From: Cryobacterium sp. Y50
GTDB lineage: Bacteria > Actinomycetota > Actinomycetes > Actinomycetales > Microbacteriaceae
Direction: 5' to 3'
NCBI RefSeq assembly: GCF_002929805.1
Contig: NZ_PJJM01000094.1
Location: 56,248-113,970 of the forward strand
DNA: 57,723 bases
Below the pieces are notes generated by a model. It was given only the letters and a program-made list of their open reading frames with translations. It did no database searches and had not been told where the DNA came from. The position numbers and the translations under genes were made by a program. Positions 29,431 through 37,649 of the stretch are shown piece after piece (positions within the stretch are counted from its first letter, which is position 1; the number at the start of each line of letters is the position of its first letter).

Positions 29431-29452
29431 GCCCCGGGTTGCACCCCGGGGC
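29431..29452 (+). terminator. GC hairpin after the AlpA-like gene
   Basis: An 8-bp stem GCCCCGGG/CCCGGGGC with a 6-nt loop begins 59 bases after the stop. There is no T-run, so termination may be partial. Confidence 0.5.
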
Positions 29453-29535
29453 AGAGATCGAACACCCGCAAAGGATCTGATCTATGACCAGAGTACTGAA
29501 ATTCTGCCAACTCGCAACGCTTCGCACCCGACCTG

Positions 29536-29964
29536 GTGGGTGAAAGCGCTGTGGGCCTCTATGCGGCGAAGGGTGCCGTTCTCGTGGCTGCACGATTGGG
29601 TCTGGGGCACGCGGCGACCCGTCTGCTGCTGCACATGGCGCTGGAAAGCTGGGACGACACCGACAACCCCGGCAATCAACCGCCACGCCGGTACTTCGCA
29701 TCCCGCGAATCATCGGCGATCGCCCTGGGCTATCTGGCTCCTGACAACGGATCAGAGTCTGCATATCACTCGGTCAAACGGGCGATTGCAGAACTCGTCG
29801 CCAGCGGCGCTATCGAGAGAGTCAGCTCAGGCCATCGGGGCCACAACGCCGAGTTCAATCTGCTCGTCGATAGCAGAAAACCGGGCGGTCACCGAGGGTA
29901 TGAAACTAACGTCATTCCGATGCTTCGGCGCGGAAGTTTGGGGGCCGGTGAACGGCCCCCGTAG
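29536..29964 (+). CDS. Replication-initiator-like winged-helix protein (possible frameshift at the start)
   Basis: The 142-residue frame reads GESAVGLYAAKGAVLVAARLGLGHAATRLLLHMALESWDD, PPRRYFASRESSAIALGYLAP and a winged-helix-like YHSVKRAIAELVASGAIERVSSGHRGHNAEFNLLV. It resembles small actinobacterial plasmid replication or control proteins (helical N-terminus plus a wing), though I cannot name the family. The GTG at 29536 has no clear ribosome site. An ATG at 29484 opens a 19-codon frame (MTRVLKFCQLA...) that ends where this one begins; removing one base near 29505 would join the two into MTRVLKFCQLARFAPDLVGESAVG, which reads like a complete N-terminus. So either GTG is the start or a one-base error/mutation split the gene. 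Confidence 0.5.
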   Translation: MGESAVGLYAAKGAVLVAARLGLGHAATRLLLHMALESWDDTDNPGNQPPRRYFASRESSAIALGYLAPDNGSESAYHSVKRAIAELVASGAIERVSSGHRGHNAEFNLLVDSRKPGGHRGYETNVIPMLRRGSLGAGERPP

Positions 29965-30031
29965 GGGGCCGTTTAGCGTACCGATAGGGGGCCAGATCTG
30001 GCCCTATAGGGGGGCCGCTGACCGGCCCCCC
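29951..30031. repeat. Three consecutive GC-rich hairpins after the Rep-like gene
   Basis: Hairpin 1 is AACGGCCCCC-gta-GGGGGCCGTT (29951-29973), hairpin 2 ATAGGG..GCCAGA with TCTGGCCCTAT (29984-30007, two-G bulge), and hairpin 3 GGGGGGCC with GGCCCCCC (30009-30031). All share a GGGGGCC core. They may end transcription or form part of a replication origin. Confidence 0.7.
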
Positions 30032-30087
30032 TAACAGTACTAACAGGACAAACAAAATATTAACAGTACGCGCGCGCGAAAAACGCC

Positions 30088-30096
30088 TGTGGATAA
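30088..30096 (-). promoter_or_regulatory. DnaA-box-like site
   Basis: TGTGGATAA is the exact complement of the consensus TTATCCACA. It lies 57 bp after the three hairpins and 124 bp after the Rep-like gene, a place suited to an origin. A single nine-base match can be chance. Confidence 0.45.
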
Positions 30097-30180
30097 CTTG
30101 CCAAATACGCCGCCCGATTGACACTCGATCGCAGCCACAAATGGCTCGATGCGACACCGCGTAAAACACAATTTGTGACC

Positions 30181-30330
30181 TGTCCGGCCGATCAGCGTAG
30201 CTCGCTGCGCGCCTACCGTTCCCAGAATCTCAAACGCGGTCGCAGGCTCCCTCACTTCGCCTGAGATTCCGGGCACCAGCGGCGCTCCCGCTCGCTATCG
30301 ATTTCTCTCGCCGGAAGGCACAAAAAACAG
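30181..30330 (+). promoter_or_regulatory. Structured leader element, copy A (upstream of ssb)
   Basis: About 145 bp conserved with two other sites. The main stem is CCCAGAATCTCA (30221-30232) with TGAGATTCCGGG (30262-30273), 11 of 12 pairs. The loop holds ACGCGGTCGC, then GGCTCCCTCAC. Downstream is CCCGCTCGCTATCGATTTCT and GCCGGAAGGCA, which itself can form a small GCC/GGC hairpin. The element ends about 73 bp before the ssb ATG. See finding on the three copies. Confidence 0.75.
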
Positions 30331-30402
30331 TTGGTCGAAGAACCCAAGGCCAACGACATCCCATAGCAAGTCAGCGAACCACCCATCGAAGGAGAAGAAC
30401 TC

Positions 30403-30765
30403 ATGACCACACGCACCATCATCGGCAACCTGGCTCTCGACCCCGAGGTCGTCACAGCAGGCAGCATCCAAATCACCAAACTGCGCGTCATCGAAAACAC
30501 CGGCGAATACCGCGGCGGCAAATGGCTCGCCCACGACGCCGCAACCACGCACTTCGTGGAAGCCAAGTTCGAGCTCGGCCAGAACGTCGCCGCCACTCTG
30601 CACAAGGGCGACCCCGTCATCGTCGTCGGTCGCGAGCACACCGACAGCTGGGGCGACGATCAGGCACGCCAATACGGACGGGTCATTGACGCCGACAACG
30701 TCGGACCCGACCTCAACCGGGCCGTCGCCACCGTGCGCCGCAACTCCAAGCCCGACACCGAATAG
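30403..30765 (+). CDS. ssb: Single-stranded DNA-binding protein (element-borne)
   Basis: The 120-residue protein has the OB-fold pattern of SSB: TTRTIIGNLALDPEVV, ITKLRVIENTGEYRGGKW, HFVEAKFELGQNVAATLHKGDPVIVVGREHTDSW. The long DRD-like loop residues and central Gly-Asp-Pro-Val fit the family. It is shorter than chromosomal SSB and lacks the acidic DDDIPF tip that recruits host partners, ending in NSKPDTE. It coats single-stranded DNA during transfer or replication of the element. GGAG is 9-10 bp before the ATG. Preceded by leader element A. Confidence 0.9.
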   Translation: MTTRTIIGNLALDPEVVTAGSIQITKLRVIENTGEYRGGKWLAHDAATTHFVEAKFELGQNVAATLHKGDPVIVVGREHTDSWGDDQARQYGRVIDADNVGPDLNRAVATVRRNSKPDTE

Positions 30766-30807
30766 GCATCTCGGGTGGGCCGCACACATCTTGAAAGGAG
30801 CACCACA

Positions 30808-31194
30808 ATGAACGACCACGACAGCGAGCTGATCACCCGGGCGAACGAGCTGGCTGACACCGCACGCAGCCTGGCACACGCGACGCGCGCGATCGACCGG
30901 CCCTACGACTCATACCTGCTGCTCGGATGCCTGACGGCCACCCAACGCTCCCTCGGCCAGGTTTACGACCAGCTCGCGAATTGGCACAGCAATGTCGTCG
31001 ATGGCGTCGAGTACAACGGTGAAGACGGTTGCGGCGCCGGCTGCGCACCCGGAGTCGCCCGTGCCGAACTCGGCCTCCGAGATGCCGCCCAATTCGCCGG
31101 CATCGTCGAAGATGCCCTCCTGCAAGCCCACAACGCCAACAGCGTCGTCCGCTGGTTCGACAAATCTAAGAATGCCGCCGGAGCTAGTGCCTGA
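30808..31194 (+). CDS. Hypothetical protein (128 residues) after ssb
   Basis: ATG at 30808 is preceded by AAAGGAG. The predicted protein is mostly helical (ELITRANELADTARSLAHATRAIDRPYDSYLLLGCLTATQRSLGQVYDQLANW) with two cysteines in GCGAGC and a second helical half. No family recognised. It lies 42 bp after ssb, same strand, so probably in its operon and controlled by leader element A. Confidence 0.65.
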   Translation: MNDHDSELITRANELADTARSLAHATRAIDRPYDSYLLLGCLTATQRSLGQVYDQLANWHSNVVDGVEYNGEDGCGAGCAPGVARAELGLRDAAQFAGIVEDALLQAHNANSVVRWFDKSKNAAGASA

Positions 31195-31255
31195 CTCGAA
31201 GGTGTGTAGTGGCCCATTTCTCAGGTCGTCTGAGTGCAACTGCATGAGACGGGGT

Positions 31256-32605
31256 TTATGAAGTGGGCGCCGCCTCAGGACCAAAGTCCATGTCGAGTGG
31301 TTGGCTCACGTAGAGATCATTAAATATCTCTGGTTCCCCCTCTGACCACGGCCAATTTGAAGCCCCGTGACGACGAAAGAACAGAAATGATCGGTCAGCG
31401 AGAAACAAGCTGCGGTTCGGGCGGCTGTAGGTCAAGACGAGAGGGTTGACGCCAATCTTGACTTGGAGTTTATCGATGCGATCGAGTGCCTGCGTTAAGT
31501 CGGAAGCTCGAATCGCTTCGCCGCCACTTTGCACGAGGATGCGCTGCAGCAGAATCGCAGAGTCGAGCCCGTCTGTCAGTTCAGGATCTGTCGCGTCGGT
31601 CGACGCTTGGAGGAGATGCCTGTAGACCTCCAGCCCTTCTGGCAATCTGCGCATTCCCCGGACAAAGTTGTCTGCGAAAGTTTGGAATCTACCTTGCATC
31701 TGGGCTGCCACCGCAGATCGAGCCAACAAATAGCTAGCCCCAGCCGCAACATGCCGACGCCGCCCTGGCACGGTCGCAAATATCGACTCTGCAATACAGA
31801 CTTGTTCCGCGAGGCGTTGCAGGAGGCCGACACTGCCCGAGGCCTCCCGCACTATTTCATCCGAAAGGATTTTGTCGAACTCAATATTCAGGGCGGTCGC
31901 GCCTTGACTTAGAACGCTCGCCAGTTCGATATCAGCCCAAGTGAGCTTGATGTCTTCTATGCGCCCATCGAGATCACCGTTGAAATATGACAACATGTGA
32001 TCCTGCGGCCAGACGCCAACCACAACCACAACCACAAACAAGCCGTATTCCCCCATCGCCTTGAACAGGAATGCGAGTTCACGCTGCACGTCCTCGCTCA
32101 AGTAATGGAAATCCTCGAGCACAAGTCGCTTCTTTGACGCGGCGATTGTCGTCGACACCCAGAGGAGGTCGGCGGCAGTTCGCCCAATAGGTGCAAGTTC
32201 AGTCGTGGTGCTGGTGGACACCGATCCTCCGAGAGATCCATCGACCTTGAGCTTCGCGAGAATCTTTCCGAGTTCCGCAGCTGCGGAGAAATCAAGAGTG
32301 CCTCCAATGTCGCGCGTCTTCGACATGGTCAAGGTCGCGTTTACGCCAAGTCGACCCAAGGCCTCTTGTAGAAGCGAGGCCGCCGACGAGGCCGGAGTGC
32401 ACTGAACGAGCAAGGATGAGCTGTCGGGAAGTCGTTTAGTTCGCAGCCATGACTTGCCCTGTTTGCTACCGCCGTGAACTGCGACATGCTTGTCAGCGTT
32501 TAATGCGCGGGTGAACGTGGCGTCCAAACCGCCGCGGTCGACGTATGACTGACTGTCGACATGCGCACTAATTCCGAAGACCTCGCTCAAAAGAACCATG
32601 AGCAA
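31256..32605 (-). CDS. Cargo P-loop ATPase (STAND/AAA-like)
   Basis: The 449-residue protein (an alternative ATG is at 32599) begins MLMVLLSEVFGISAHVDSQSYVDRGGLDATF, then Walker A HGGSKQGKSWL near residue 44, Walker B RLVLEDFHYL near residue 155, a sensor-like VVVVVGVWPQD, a winged-helix-like part about 250-330, and no recognisable N- or C-terminal effector. The pattern is that of AAA/STAND NTPases, often immune sensors or regulators. Its DNA has lower GC and different codon use from neighbours, and it is on the opposite strand from the transfer genes, so it is probably a late insertion. No partner is visible. Function unknown. Confidence 0.6.
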   Translation of the reverse strand: MLMVLLSEVFGISAHVDSQSYVDRGGLDATFTRALNADKHVAVHGGSKQGKSWLRTKRLPDSSSLLVQCTPASSAASLLQEALGRLGVNATLTMSKTRDIGGTLDFSAAAELGKILAKLKVDGSLGGSVSTSTTTELAPIGRTAADLLWVSTTIAASKKRLVLEDFHYLSEDVQRELAFLFKAMGEYGLFVVVVVVGVWPQDHMLSYFNGDLDGRIEDIKLTWADIELASVLSQGATALNIEFDKILSDEIVREASGSVGLLQRLAEQVCIAESIFATVPGRRRHVAAGASYLLARSAVAAQMQGRFQTFADNFVRGMRRLPEGLEVYRHLLQASTDATDPELTDGLDSAILLQRILVQSGGEAIRASDLTQALDRIDKLQVKIGVNPLVLTYSRPNRSLFLADRSFLFFRRHGASNWPWSEGEPEIFNDLYVSQPLDMDFGPEAAPTS

Positions 32606-32915
32606 ATCCTAGGCCGGGTTAGGGAGCGGGGGAGGACAGCCCGCCAGGAAGCGCCAAAGCACTTCCTCTGCTGGCTTGATAGCAGACCGTACGTCTGGAC
32701 TGGCGATACCAGGAAACACCCTCTGTCTGGGGTCATGTGGCGCGATTCGTGTCGGAGTGTTTTGGTCGTTCCTGATATCCCTACCGTTGAGCTGAAGTGC
32801 GCTGCATCGTCTGAGACATTGAGAAGATAGACACACGCTTGACCAGTTCACGGGCACCCCCGGTAGTGGTGACATGCGAGTAGTCAGTCTTGATTACAAG
32901 CGATGCAAGGGTGCT
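32606..32915. other. Gap without a recognised gene
   Basis: Between the cargo ATPase and the palindrome region I see no gene with a plausible start and composition. The composition is mixed and slightly AT-rich. Confidence 0.4.
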
Positions 32916-32920
32916 CGCCT

Positions 32921-32961
32921 ATTCGTTTACCTATTCACTGGTAGCGAATAGGTAAACGAAT
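32921..32961. repeat. Perfect 16-bp inverted repeat
   Basis: ATTCGTTTACCTATTC (32921-32936) is mirrored by GAATAGGTAAACGAAT (32946-32961) around a 9-nt loop. It stands next to the larger palindrome and may bind a relaxation or accessory protein. Confidence 0.8.
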
Positions 32962-32971
32962 AAGTAGGGGG

Positions 32972-33093
32972 TCTCTTTCCCTGTCCCACCGCCACCCCCT
33001 CGCTGCGCTTACTTCCCAACCTCCCACACCCATCGTTCCTCAGTGTGTAGGAGGTTGGGAAGTAAAGGGGAGGTGGTGGGACAGGGAAAGAGA
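32972..33093. repeat. Large nested palindrome (candidate oriT core)
   Basis: The outer arms TCTCTTTCCCTGTCCCACC (32972-32990) and its exact complement (33075-33093) are 19 bp; the inner arms TTACTTCCCAACCTCC (33009-33024) and complement (33050-33065) are 16 bp; a CACAC/GTGTG pair closes the tip. The whole 122 bp can fold as one long interrupted hairpin. The relaxation-protein gene begins 328 bp downstream, a usual place for a transfer origin, but a replication or regulatory function is possible. Confidence 0.7.
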
Positions 33094-33230
33094 AGAAAAA
33101 AAAAGAAGGAAAAAACAGAAGTACAAAAACAAAAAAGAAAAAAACTGAAAAGAAAAAAGAGAAAGACCAAGAACAAAAGACAGAGAAGAAATGAGAAAAG
33201 GTGAGAAAAGGGAACAGGAAAAGATAGCGA
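33086..33230 (+). other. A-rich, T-poor tract
   Basis: About 145 bases with only about five thymines on this strand and many A and G (AAGAAAAAAAAAG, AAAACAAAAAAG). This strand bias and low melting temperature in a GC-rich genome fit an unwinding region beside an origin of transfer or replication, or a phage-like DNA-bending tract. The minus-strand reading as poly-Phe/Leu protein is an artefact. Confidence 0.6.
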
Positions 33231-33421
33231 GGGCGGGCCGAAGATGTGGGAGCTGACGGCAGAAAAATAGAAGGCAATCGGGTAAGAAAAAGTGACGAGC
33301 AGACGCGATAACGCCGTCGAGGTGAAATCGATGATGTGCGGTGTGGCATGCGGGGCTGTGTCGGTAGCTGGGTGCAGAATCGTGGTGGAAAGCTGAAGCG
33401 TTGTCAGTTTGGAGCTGAGTG

Positions 33422-34159
33422 ATGGTGCAGGTGACGGAGCGCGACGAGGCACTTTTGGCGTGGTTGGACGTTGTTCGGCTAGCCGATATGGACGCCGTGC
33501 GGTGGGCGTTGGGCGCCCTGTCTGGTGCCGGGGAGCCGGTGTCGTTGCGGCGGGCGCAGCAGTGGGCCGCGCGGATGATCGGGACTGGATTGCTCGACCG
33601 GGGCCGGGTTGCGTATCGGGACGGGTCGATAGTGTGGGCCACGTATCTGGCGATTGGGAAGCCGGCGCCGAACCTGTTTCGGCAGACGACGCGGCACGAG
33701 GTAGCGGTCGCGACGGTTTCGGCGCGCTATCTGGCGCAGGGGTTCACGTGGCGGCGGGATCGCAAACCGAACAGCGTGCGCGAGCATCAGGCCGATGGGC
33801 TGGCCGAGCGGGACGGGGTTGTCGAGTTGGTGGAGGTGGAGTTGACGCCGAAGACGTGGCAGCGGTATCAGTCGATTTGTCAGAGCCACGCGTATCGCTT
33901 GGCGCATGAGGGGATTGATCGGATCGCGTATTTCTGCACGGCGGACGCTGATCGGGCGGTAACACGGGAGGCTGACAAGCACCTGGTCCGCACCGACCGA
34001 CCCCGTTTCGTTTCCCAACACTCCCTCGACGCACGCGGGTACTGGACCGGCGCCGAGCTGGGCGCCGGCGCCTACGCGACAGCGCACGGACGAGCCGCCC
34101 TCGTGGCGGAGCTCGAGAGCAGCAGCGGGTGGGGCGAATCGACGCAGGCCCACGCATGA
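33422..34159 (+). CDS. Replication-relaxation family protein (candidate relaxase or oriT-binding nuclease)
   Basis: The 245-residue protein (ATG at 33422, GGAG upstream; a GTG at 33419 is in frame) has an N-terminal winged-helix half (ERDEALLAWLDVVRLADMDAVRWAL...RAQQWAARMIGTGLLDRG) and a C-terminal nuclease-like part: SVREHQADGLAERDGVVELVEVELTPKTWQRYQ, where an acidic residue pair (E..E) and a Lys fit a PD-(D/E)XK core. This matches the replication-relaxation family found on Gram-positive plasmids and ICEs. No canonical MOB relaxase is in the window, so this is the best candidate for oriT processing. It ends in an ATGA overlap with the next gene. Confidence 0.65.
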   Translation: MVQVTERDEALLAWLDVVRLADMDAVRWALGALSGAGEPVSLRRAQQWAARMIGTGLLDRGRVAYRDGSIVWATYLAIGKPAPNLFRQTTRHEVAVATVSARYLAQGFTWRRDRKPNSVREHQADGLAERDGVVELVEVELTPKTWQRYQSICQSHAYRLAHEGIDRIAYFCTADADRAVTREADKHLVRTDRPRFVSQHSLDARGYWTGAELGAGAYATAHGRAALVAELESSSGWGESTQAHA

Positions 34160-36069
34160 GCGACACGGCCGCTCCGGTTGAGACGGACGTCACCAGCGAC
34201 ACGATCGCGCGGCTGCTCGGCGCCGCGTTCGCGGTCGTCATGGTGTTGATTGCGTTGCCTCTGGTCGTGCCGGTCGTGGTGAGCCGGATTGCCGGCGACG
34301 TTATCGCGACGAAGACCCGGTTCTGGGTGGTGTGGCGGTGGCAGTGGACAGTCAACACCGGCGGCATCCTCCTCGTAGCCGCGCTCCTCACTTGGGAGGC
34401 AATCCTGCTGGCGGACTGGATCCGCTCCGGGGCCGCGACCGAATTCTTTGATGGCGCTGAGTGGTGGAGGCGGCTTTGGCCGATGTTTGGTCCGTGGGTG
34501 GTGGCGAATTTCTTTGCCGGGGTGCTGTTGCTGCCGGCGGCGTGGTCGTTGCGGCGGCGGAAGATCGCCGAGCAGGTGCGGTCCCGGCGGGTATCGAACG
34601 TGGTGCGGCAGGAGAAGATTGAGACCGCACGCAAGCGTGCCGCCGACAGCAGCGTGGCCCGCCGCATCGGCGTGCGCCTCGAGGCCGAGACAGGCCGCAT
34701 CGTCGGCACCACCCGCCAAGCGGTCACCGTGCCGCTGGCCGTGGGAGATCAGCGGCAGGCGTTCGGGGTGACGAGCCGCGTGACGGTTCGGACCCTCGCT
34801 GACCGCTTCTATGACATGCGCCGGGTGCGCGACTGGGTCGATGCCACCGGAAAATACCTGGTACTGCCGCCGACGGCATCGTCGGTTCGGGCACTGATCA
34901 TCGCTGAGTCCGGCAGCGGCAAAACCGTCCTCATCAACGGGCTCGTGCTGTGTGCATTGGAATACGGGTGGCCCGTGTTCGTTATAGACGCGAAAGGTGA
35001 CCCGGCTGACGCCGAGAATCTGGTCGCTGTCGCCGAGACCTACGACCGCACCGCGACAACCGGCGGTACGTGGAACCTGTTCAACGGCACCGGCGACCAG
35101 GTCACGGCGAAGCTGATGCGGCTGATGCCTGTCCCTGACGGTGCAAACCAGCATTATCTCGATGAGATTCGTGGGGTGCTGCAAATGGTTCAAGGCGGGT
35201 CTCCGCTGCGCAGCATCGATGACCTGCGCGAGCGGCTAACCTACCCAGCCCGGTTCGTCGACAACACAGACGACCTGCCGCTGATCAACAAGCGCGTGGA
35301 GCGCGACGGGTCGACCGCGGGAGCACGAGCGTTGCAGAGCCTACTTGTGGCGCTGCGGCCGATGCAACGCTGGATCGGCCAGGACGGCTGGTCCTACGAC
35401 GCGCCGAAAGCTGACGTGACGGTCATTCCGCTGTCGCCGGTCGACGATGCCCAGGCGCGGCTGGGTGATCTGCTCCTGCTGGACTTGCGGAACTTTCTCG
35501 CCACCCGGTTGGAGCGGCGCGACAAATCCCCGGTGGTCGTTATCGTTGACGAGTTCCCCCAGCTGGTGACCGGTGCGCAGGACCCGGGTGATACCGCGGG
35601 GAGCCTGTTTGAGACGGCGCGCAGCGCCGGCGTCGGCCTAGTCCTCGCGACGCAGAGCCCGGCGGGCCTATCTAACGATGAGGTCCGCCGTCGCCGTGCA
35701 CTCACCAGTGGCGCGGCGCTGATCTTTGGCCGGTCCAAAGACCCGGAAGATGTGGTGAAGTATGCCGGGACGGTGATGCGGATGGAATCCGCCGGCCGCG
35801 CCACCGGCGAGGAGCTTGGCAGCGCCCGCGCCCAACACACCTACGTCATACCGCCGCAAGATGTACGGGAAGCGGCGGACGGAGCGTTCTGGATCGTGCA
35901 GGGCGGCGCGATCGCTCCGTTCCGAGCGCTGCCCAACCGGCAACTGCAGACACCAGTATCCGTTCCAGTCACGCCGGTGCCGGTGCCGGCTGATGTCGAG
36001 CGTGGTCCTGACGAGAGGGTTGTGCGGCTCGACGTCGTCGAGACGGATGAATCCGGGAGCGCCGCCTGA
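34156..36069 (+). CDS. VirD4/TcpA-like conjugative coupling ATPase
   Basis: The 637-residue protein starts at ATG 34156, overlapping the relaxation-protein stop. Three membrane helices lie at about 15-40, 55-80 and 95-120. Walker A AESGSGKTVLINGL is near residue 250 and Walker B VVVIVDEFPQL near 461; VGLVLATQSPAGLSNDEVRRR is the sensor/arginine-finger region common to FtsK/VirD4 motors. It would bring the processed strand to the secretion channel and hydrolyse ATP to pump it. Linked to the relaxation gene and translationally coupled. Confidence 0.8.
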   Translation: MSDTAAPVETDVTSDTIARLLGAAFAVVMVLIALPLVVPVVVSRIAGDVIATKTRFWVVWRWQWTVNTGGILLVAALLTWEAILLADWIRSGAATEFFDGAEWWRRLWPMFGPWVVANFFAGVLLLPAAWSLRRRKIAEQVRSRRVSNVVRQEKIETARKRAADSSVARRIGVRLEAETGRIVGTTRQAVTVPLAVGDQRQAFGVTSRVTVRTLADRFYDMRRVRDWVDATGKYLVLPPTASSVRALIIAESGSGKTVLINGLVLCALEYGWPVFVIDAKGDPADAENLVAVAETYDRTATTGGTWNLFNGTGDQVTAKLMRLMPVPDGANQHYLDEIRGVLQMVQGGSPLRSIDDLRERLTYPARFVDNTDDLPLINKRVERDGSTAGARALQSLLVALRPMQRWIGQDGWSYDAPKADVTVIPLSPVDDAQARLGDLLLLDLRNFLATRLERRDKSPVVVIVDEFPQLVTGAQDPGDTAGSLFETARSAGVGLVLATQSPAGLSNDEVRRRRALTSGAALIFGRSKDPEDVVKYAGTVMRMESAGRATGEELGSARAQHTYVIPPQDVREAADGAFWIVQGGAIAPFRALPNRQLQTPVSVPVTPVPVPADVERGPDERVVRLDVVETDESGSAA

Positions 36070-36096
36070 CCGATGCGGGCGGCGCTCCCGCCAGGG

Positions 36097-37032
36097 TCAG
36101 AGTCGGTCGGCGTCGTCGATGGTGGCGACAAGTTGGGCGCCGTAGTGACGGATGAGCCGGTCGCATCCCGCATTGGACGCGGTCGAAGTCCTCCCGGGCA
36201 CGGCGCCGCACGGTCGGCCGAGTTTCATGGCGGTCTCCGCGGTGTGGAGGTGCCCGGACTCGTACTCCGCTTCGACGATGACGGTCTTGGTTGTGAGCGC
36301 CGCAAGGAGTCGGTTGCCACGTTGGAACCGCCACGCCGAGGGCGTGCATCCCGGTGGGATCTCACTCACGACGACACCGCGCGTCGCGACCCCGTCGACC
36401 AGCTCCGCGTTTTCCGCAGGGAAGGTGTCGTCCATGCCCATGGGGAGAACAACCACGTTGCGGCCCGCGAATGCCCGACCGGTGGAGAGGACGGCAGCGT
36501 CGATGCCGCGAGCGGCGCCGGAGGCAATCGCCCAGCCGCGCTCGATTAAACCGGAGGCCAGGTCCACGCAGACGTGCTTGCCGTACGGAGTCGCGAACTG
36601 CGTGCCCGTCAGCGCCACGCTCGGCGCGCTCAGAAGCAAAGCGTCCCCGCGCACCCAGAGAGCAAACGGTCCTGTCTCTCCGAGATCGGCAACGGACGCC
36701 GGCCAGTTCGGGTGTGATGGCGTGAGCAACTCGTACCCGCCTGCGACGGTGAGGCGGATCGTGTCGACGACCCGGTCAACCGAGTATCGAGGCAAGACTG
36801 ATGCGCGCAGCTGCGCGAGGGTCCCGTCTTGGCTGGCCGCAGTATCGCCGTTGAGGCTGAGGAGGGCGGTCAGGGCTGCGTCGGCCCCATACCGTGCGAT
36901 GAGTGCACAAACGTGGGAGTCGCCGGGTTCGGCGATGGTGGCCCAGGCGGTGCGTGCGATGGTGTCGTGGCTGATGGGACTGCTCACGGTGGTGTCGGTG
37001 CTGATGGTGTCGATAACCGCAGCGATGGTCAT
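36097..37032 (-). CDS. dprA: DNA processing protein DprA/Smf
   Basis: DprA binds incoming single-stranded DNA, protects it and loads RecA. The start at 37032 gives 311 residues (MTIAAVIDTIS...) with GGAGAGG upstream; a longer reading overlaps leader element B. The Rossmann-like core is present: ALTGTQFATPYGKHVCVDLASGLIERGWAIASGAARGIDAA, the DprA signature GNRLLAALTTKTVIVEAEYESGHLHTAETAMKLGRPCGAVPG and DGVATRGVVVSEIPPG. It is on the opposite strand from the transfer genes and preceded by leader element B. Confidence 0.93.
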   Translation of the reverse strand: MTIAAVIDTISTDTTVSSPISHDTIARTAWATIAEPGDSHVCALIARYGADAALTALLSLNGDTAASQDGTLAQLRASVLPRYSVDRVVDTIRLTVAGGYELLTPSHPNWPASVADLGETGPFALWVRGDALLLSAPSVALTGTQFATPYGKHVCVDLASGLIERGWAIASGAARGIDAAVLSTGRAFAGRNVVVLPMGMDDTFPAENAELVDGVATRGVVVSEIPPGCTPSAWRFQRGNRLLAALTTKTVIVEAEYESGHLHTAETAMKLGRPCGAVPGRTSTASNAGCDRLIRHYGAQLVATIDDADRL

Positions 37033-37060
37033 GATGGTGGTTCCCTCTCCTGGACCGAAT

Positions 37061-37206
37061 ATTTTGTTTGCCTTCCGGCGAGAGAAATCGATAGCGAGCG
37101 GGAGAGCTGTAGTGCCCAGAATCTCAGGCGAAATAAGGGAGCGTGCGACCGCGTCTGAGAATCTGGGAACGCAAGCGCGAAGCGAGCTACGATGACCGGC
37201 CGGAAA
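37061..37206 (-). promoter_or_regulatory. Structured leader element, copy B (upstream of dprA)
   Basis: In the minus-strand sense it mirrors copy A closely: stem CCCAGATTCTCAG with CTGAGATTCTGGG (plus-strand positions 37155-37167 and 37115-37127, 12 of 13 pairs), loop ACGCGGTCGCACGCTCCCTTATTTC, then CCCGCTCGCTATCGATTTCT and GCCGGAAGGCA. It ends about 37 bp before the dprA start. Confidence 0.75.
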
Positions 37207-37649
37207 GGTCAAACAAGCCCTTGAAAAACAGGCCGCGAACGCGGATCAAAATATGAGGTTCGCAGCGGCGCCAGCCGCTTCCACATAGGTCCTTGCGCGG
37301 TCCGGCGATCCGCGCGTGCCGGCACAGAGGTTGAACAACCAAGCGCACTGGGCGGTCGTTGTGGCCGAGATTTTTGAAGGTATTTTTTGTCTTCTGGGGG
37401 TGTGTCACCACCAATGTCAGAGGTGAGCATTACTCTCGACTTAGACGGCAACGACGCTGCACAGAAAGGGAATCGTGACGGTGCACACCCGGTCCGCTCG
37501 AACGGATACGACAGCATGGCTGGCAGGAATATGCCCGGTTGTTGCCATAATCCGCCGACGCCCGGCTAGCCCCATGACTGATTCCAATCGCTGTGTCGTC
37601 GTGGTGATTGACGAGCACCGTATGGGGTCCTAGAGAGGGAAATTTGCTT
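37207..37649. other. Gap between dprA and the ParA-like gene
   Basis: No credible gene. Several short reading frames lack start sites or composition. It has partly inverted segments such as GCCGCGAAC (37229) and GTTCGC.GCGGC (37258). A promoter for the ParA-like gene is expected here. Confidence 0.4.

Noticed and set aside
33009..33642. Minus-strand frames full of Phe and Leu over the A-rich tract
   Set aside because: The poly-F/L reading is an outcome of the A-rich tract on the plus strand; no gene signals.
34072..35193. 373-codon minus-strand frame opposite the VirD4-like gene
   Set aside because: It is a shadow of a gene with clear Walker motifs and membrane helices.
37387..37569. Possible 60-residue plus-strand gene before the ParA-like gene
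   Set aside because: No ribosome site or recognised composition; probably part of the regulatory gap.
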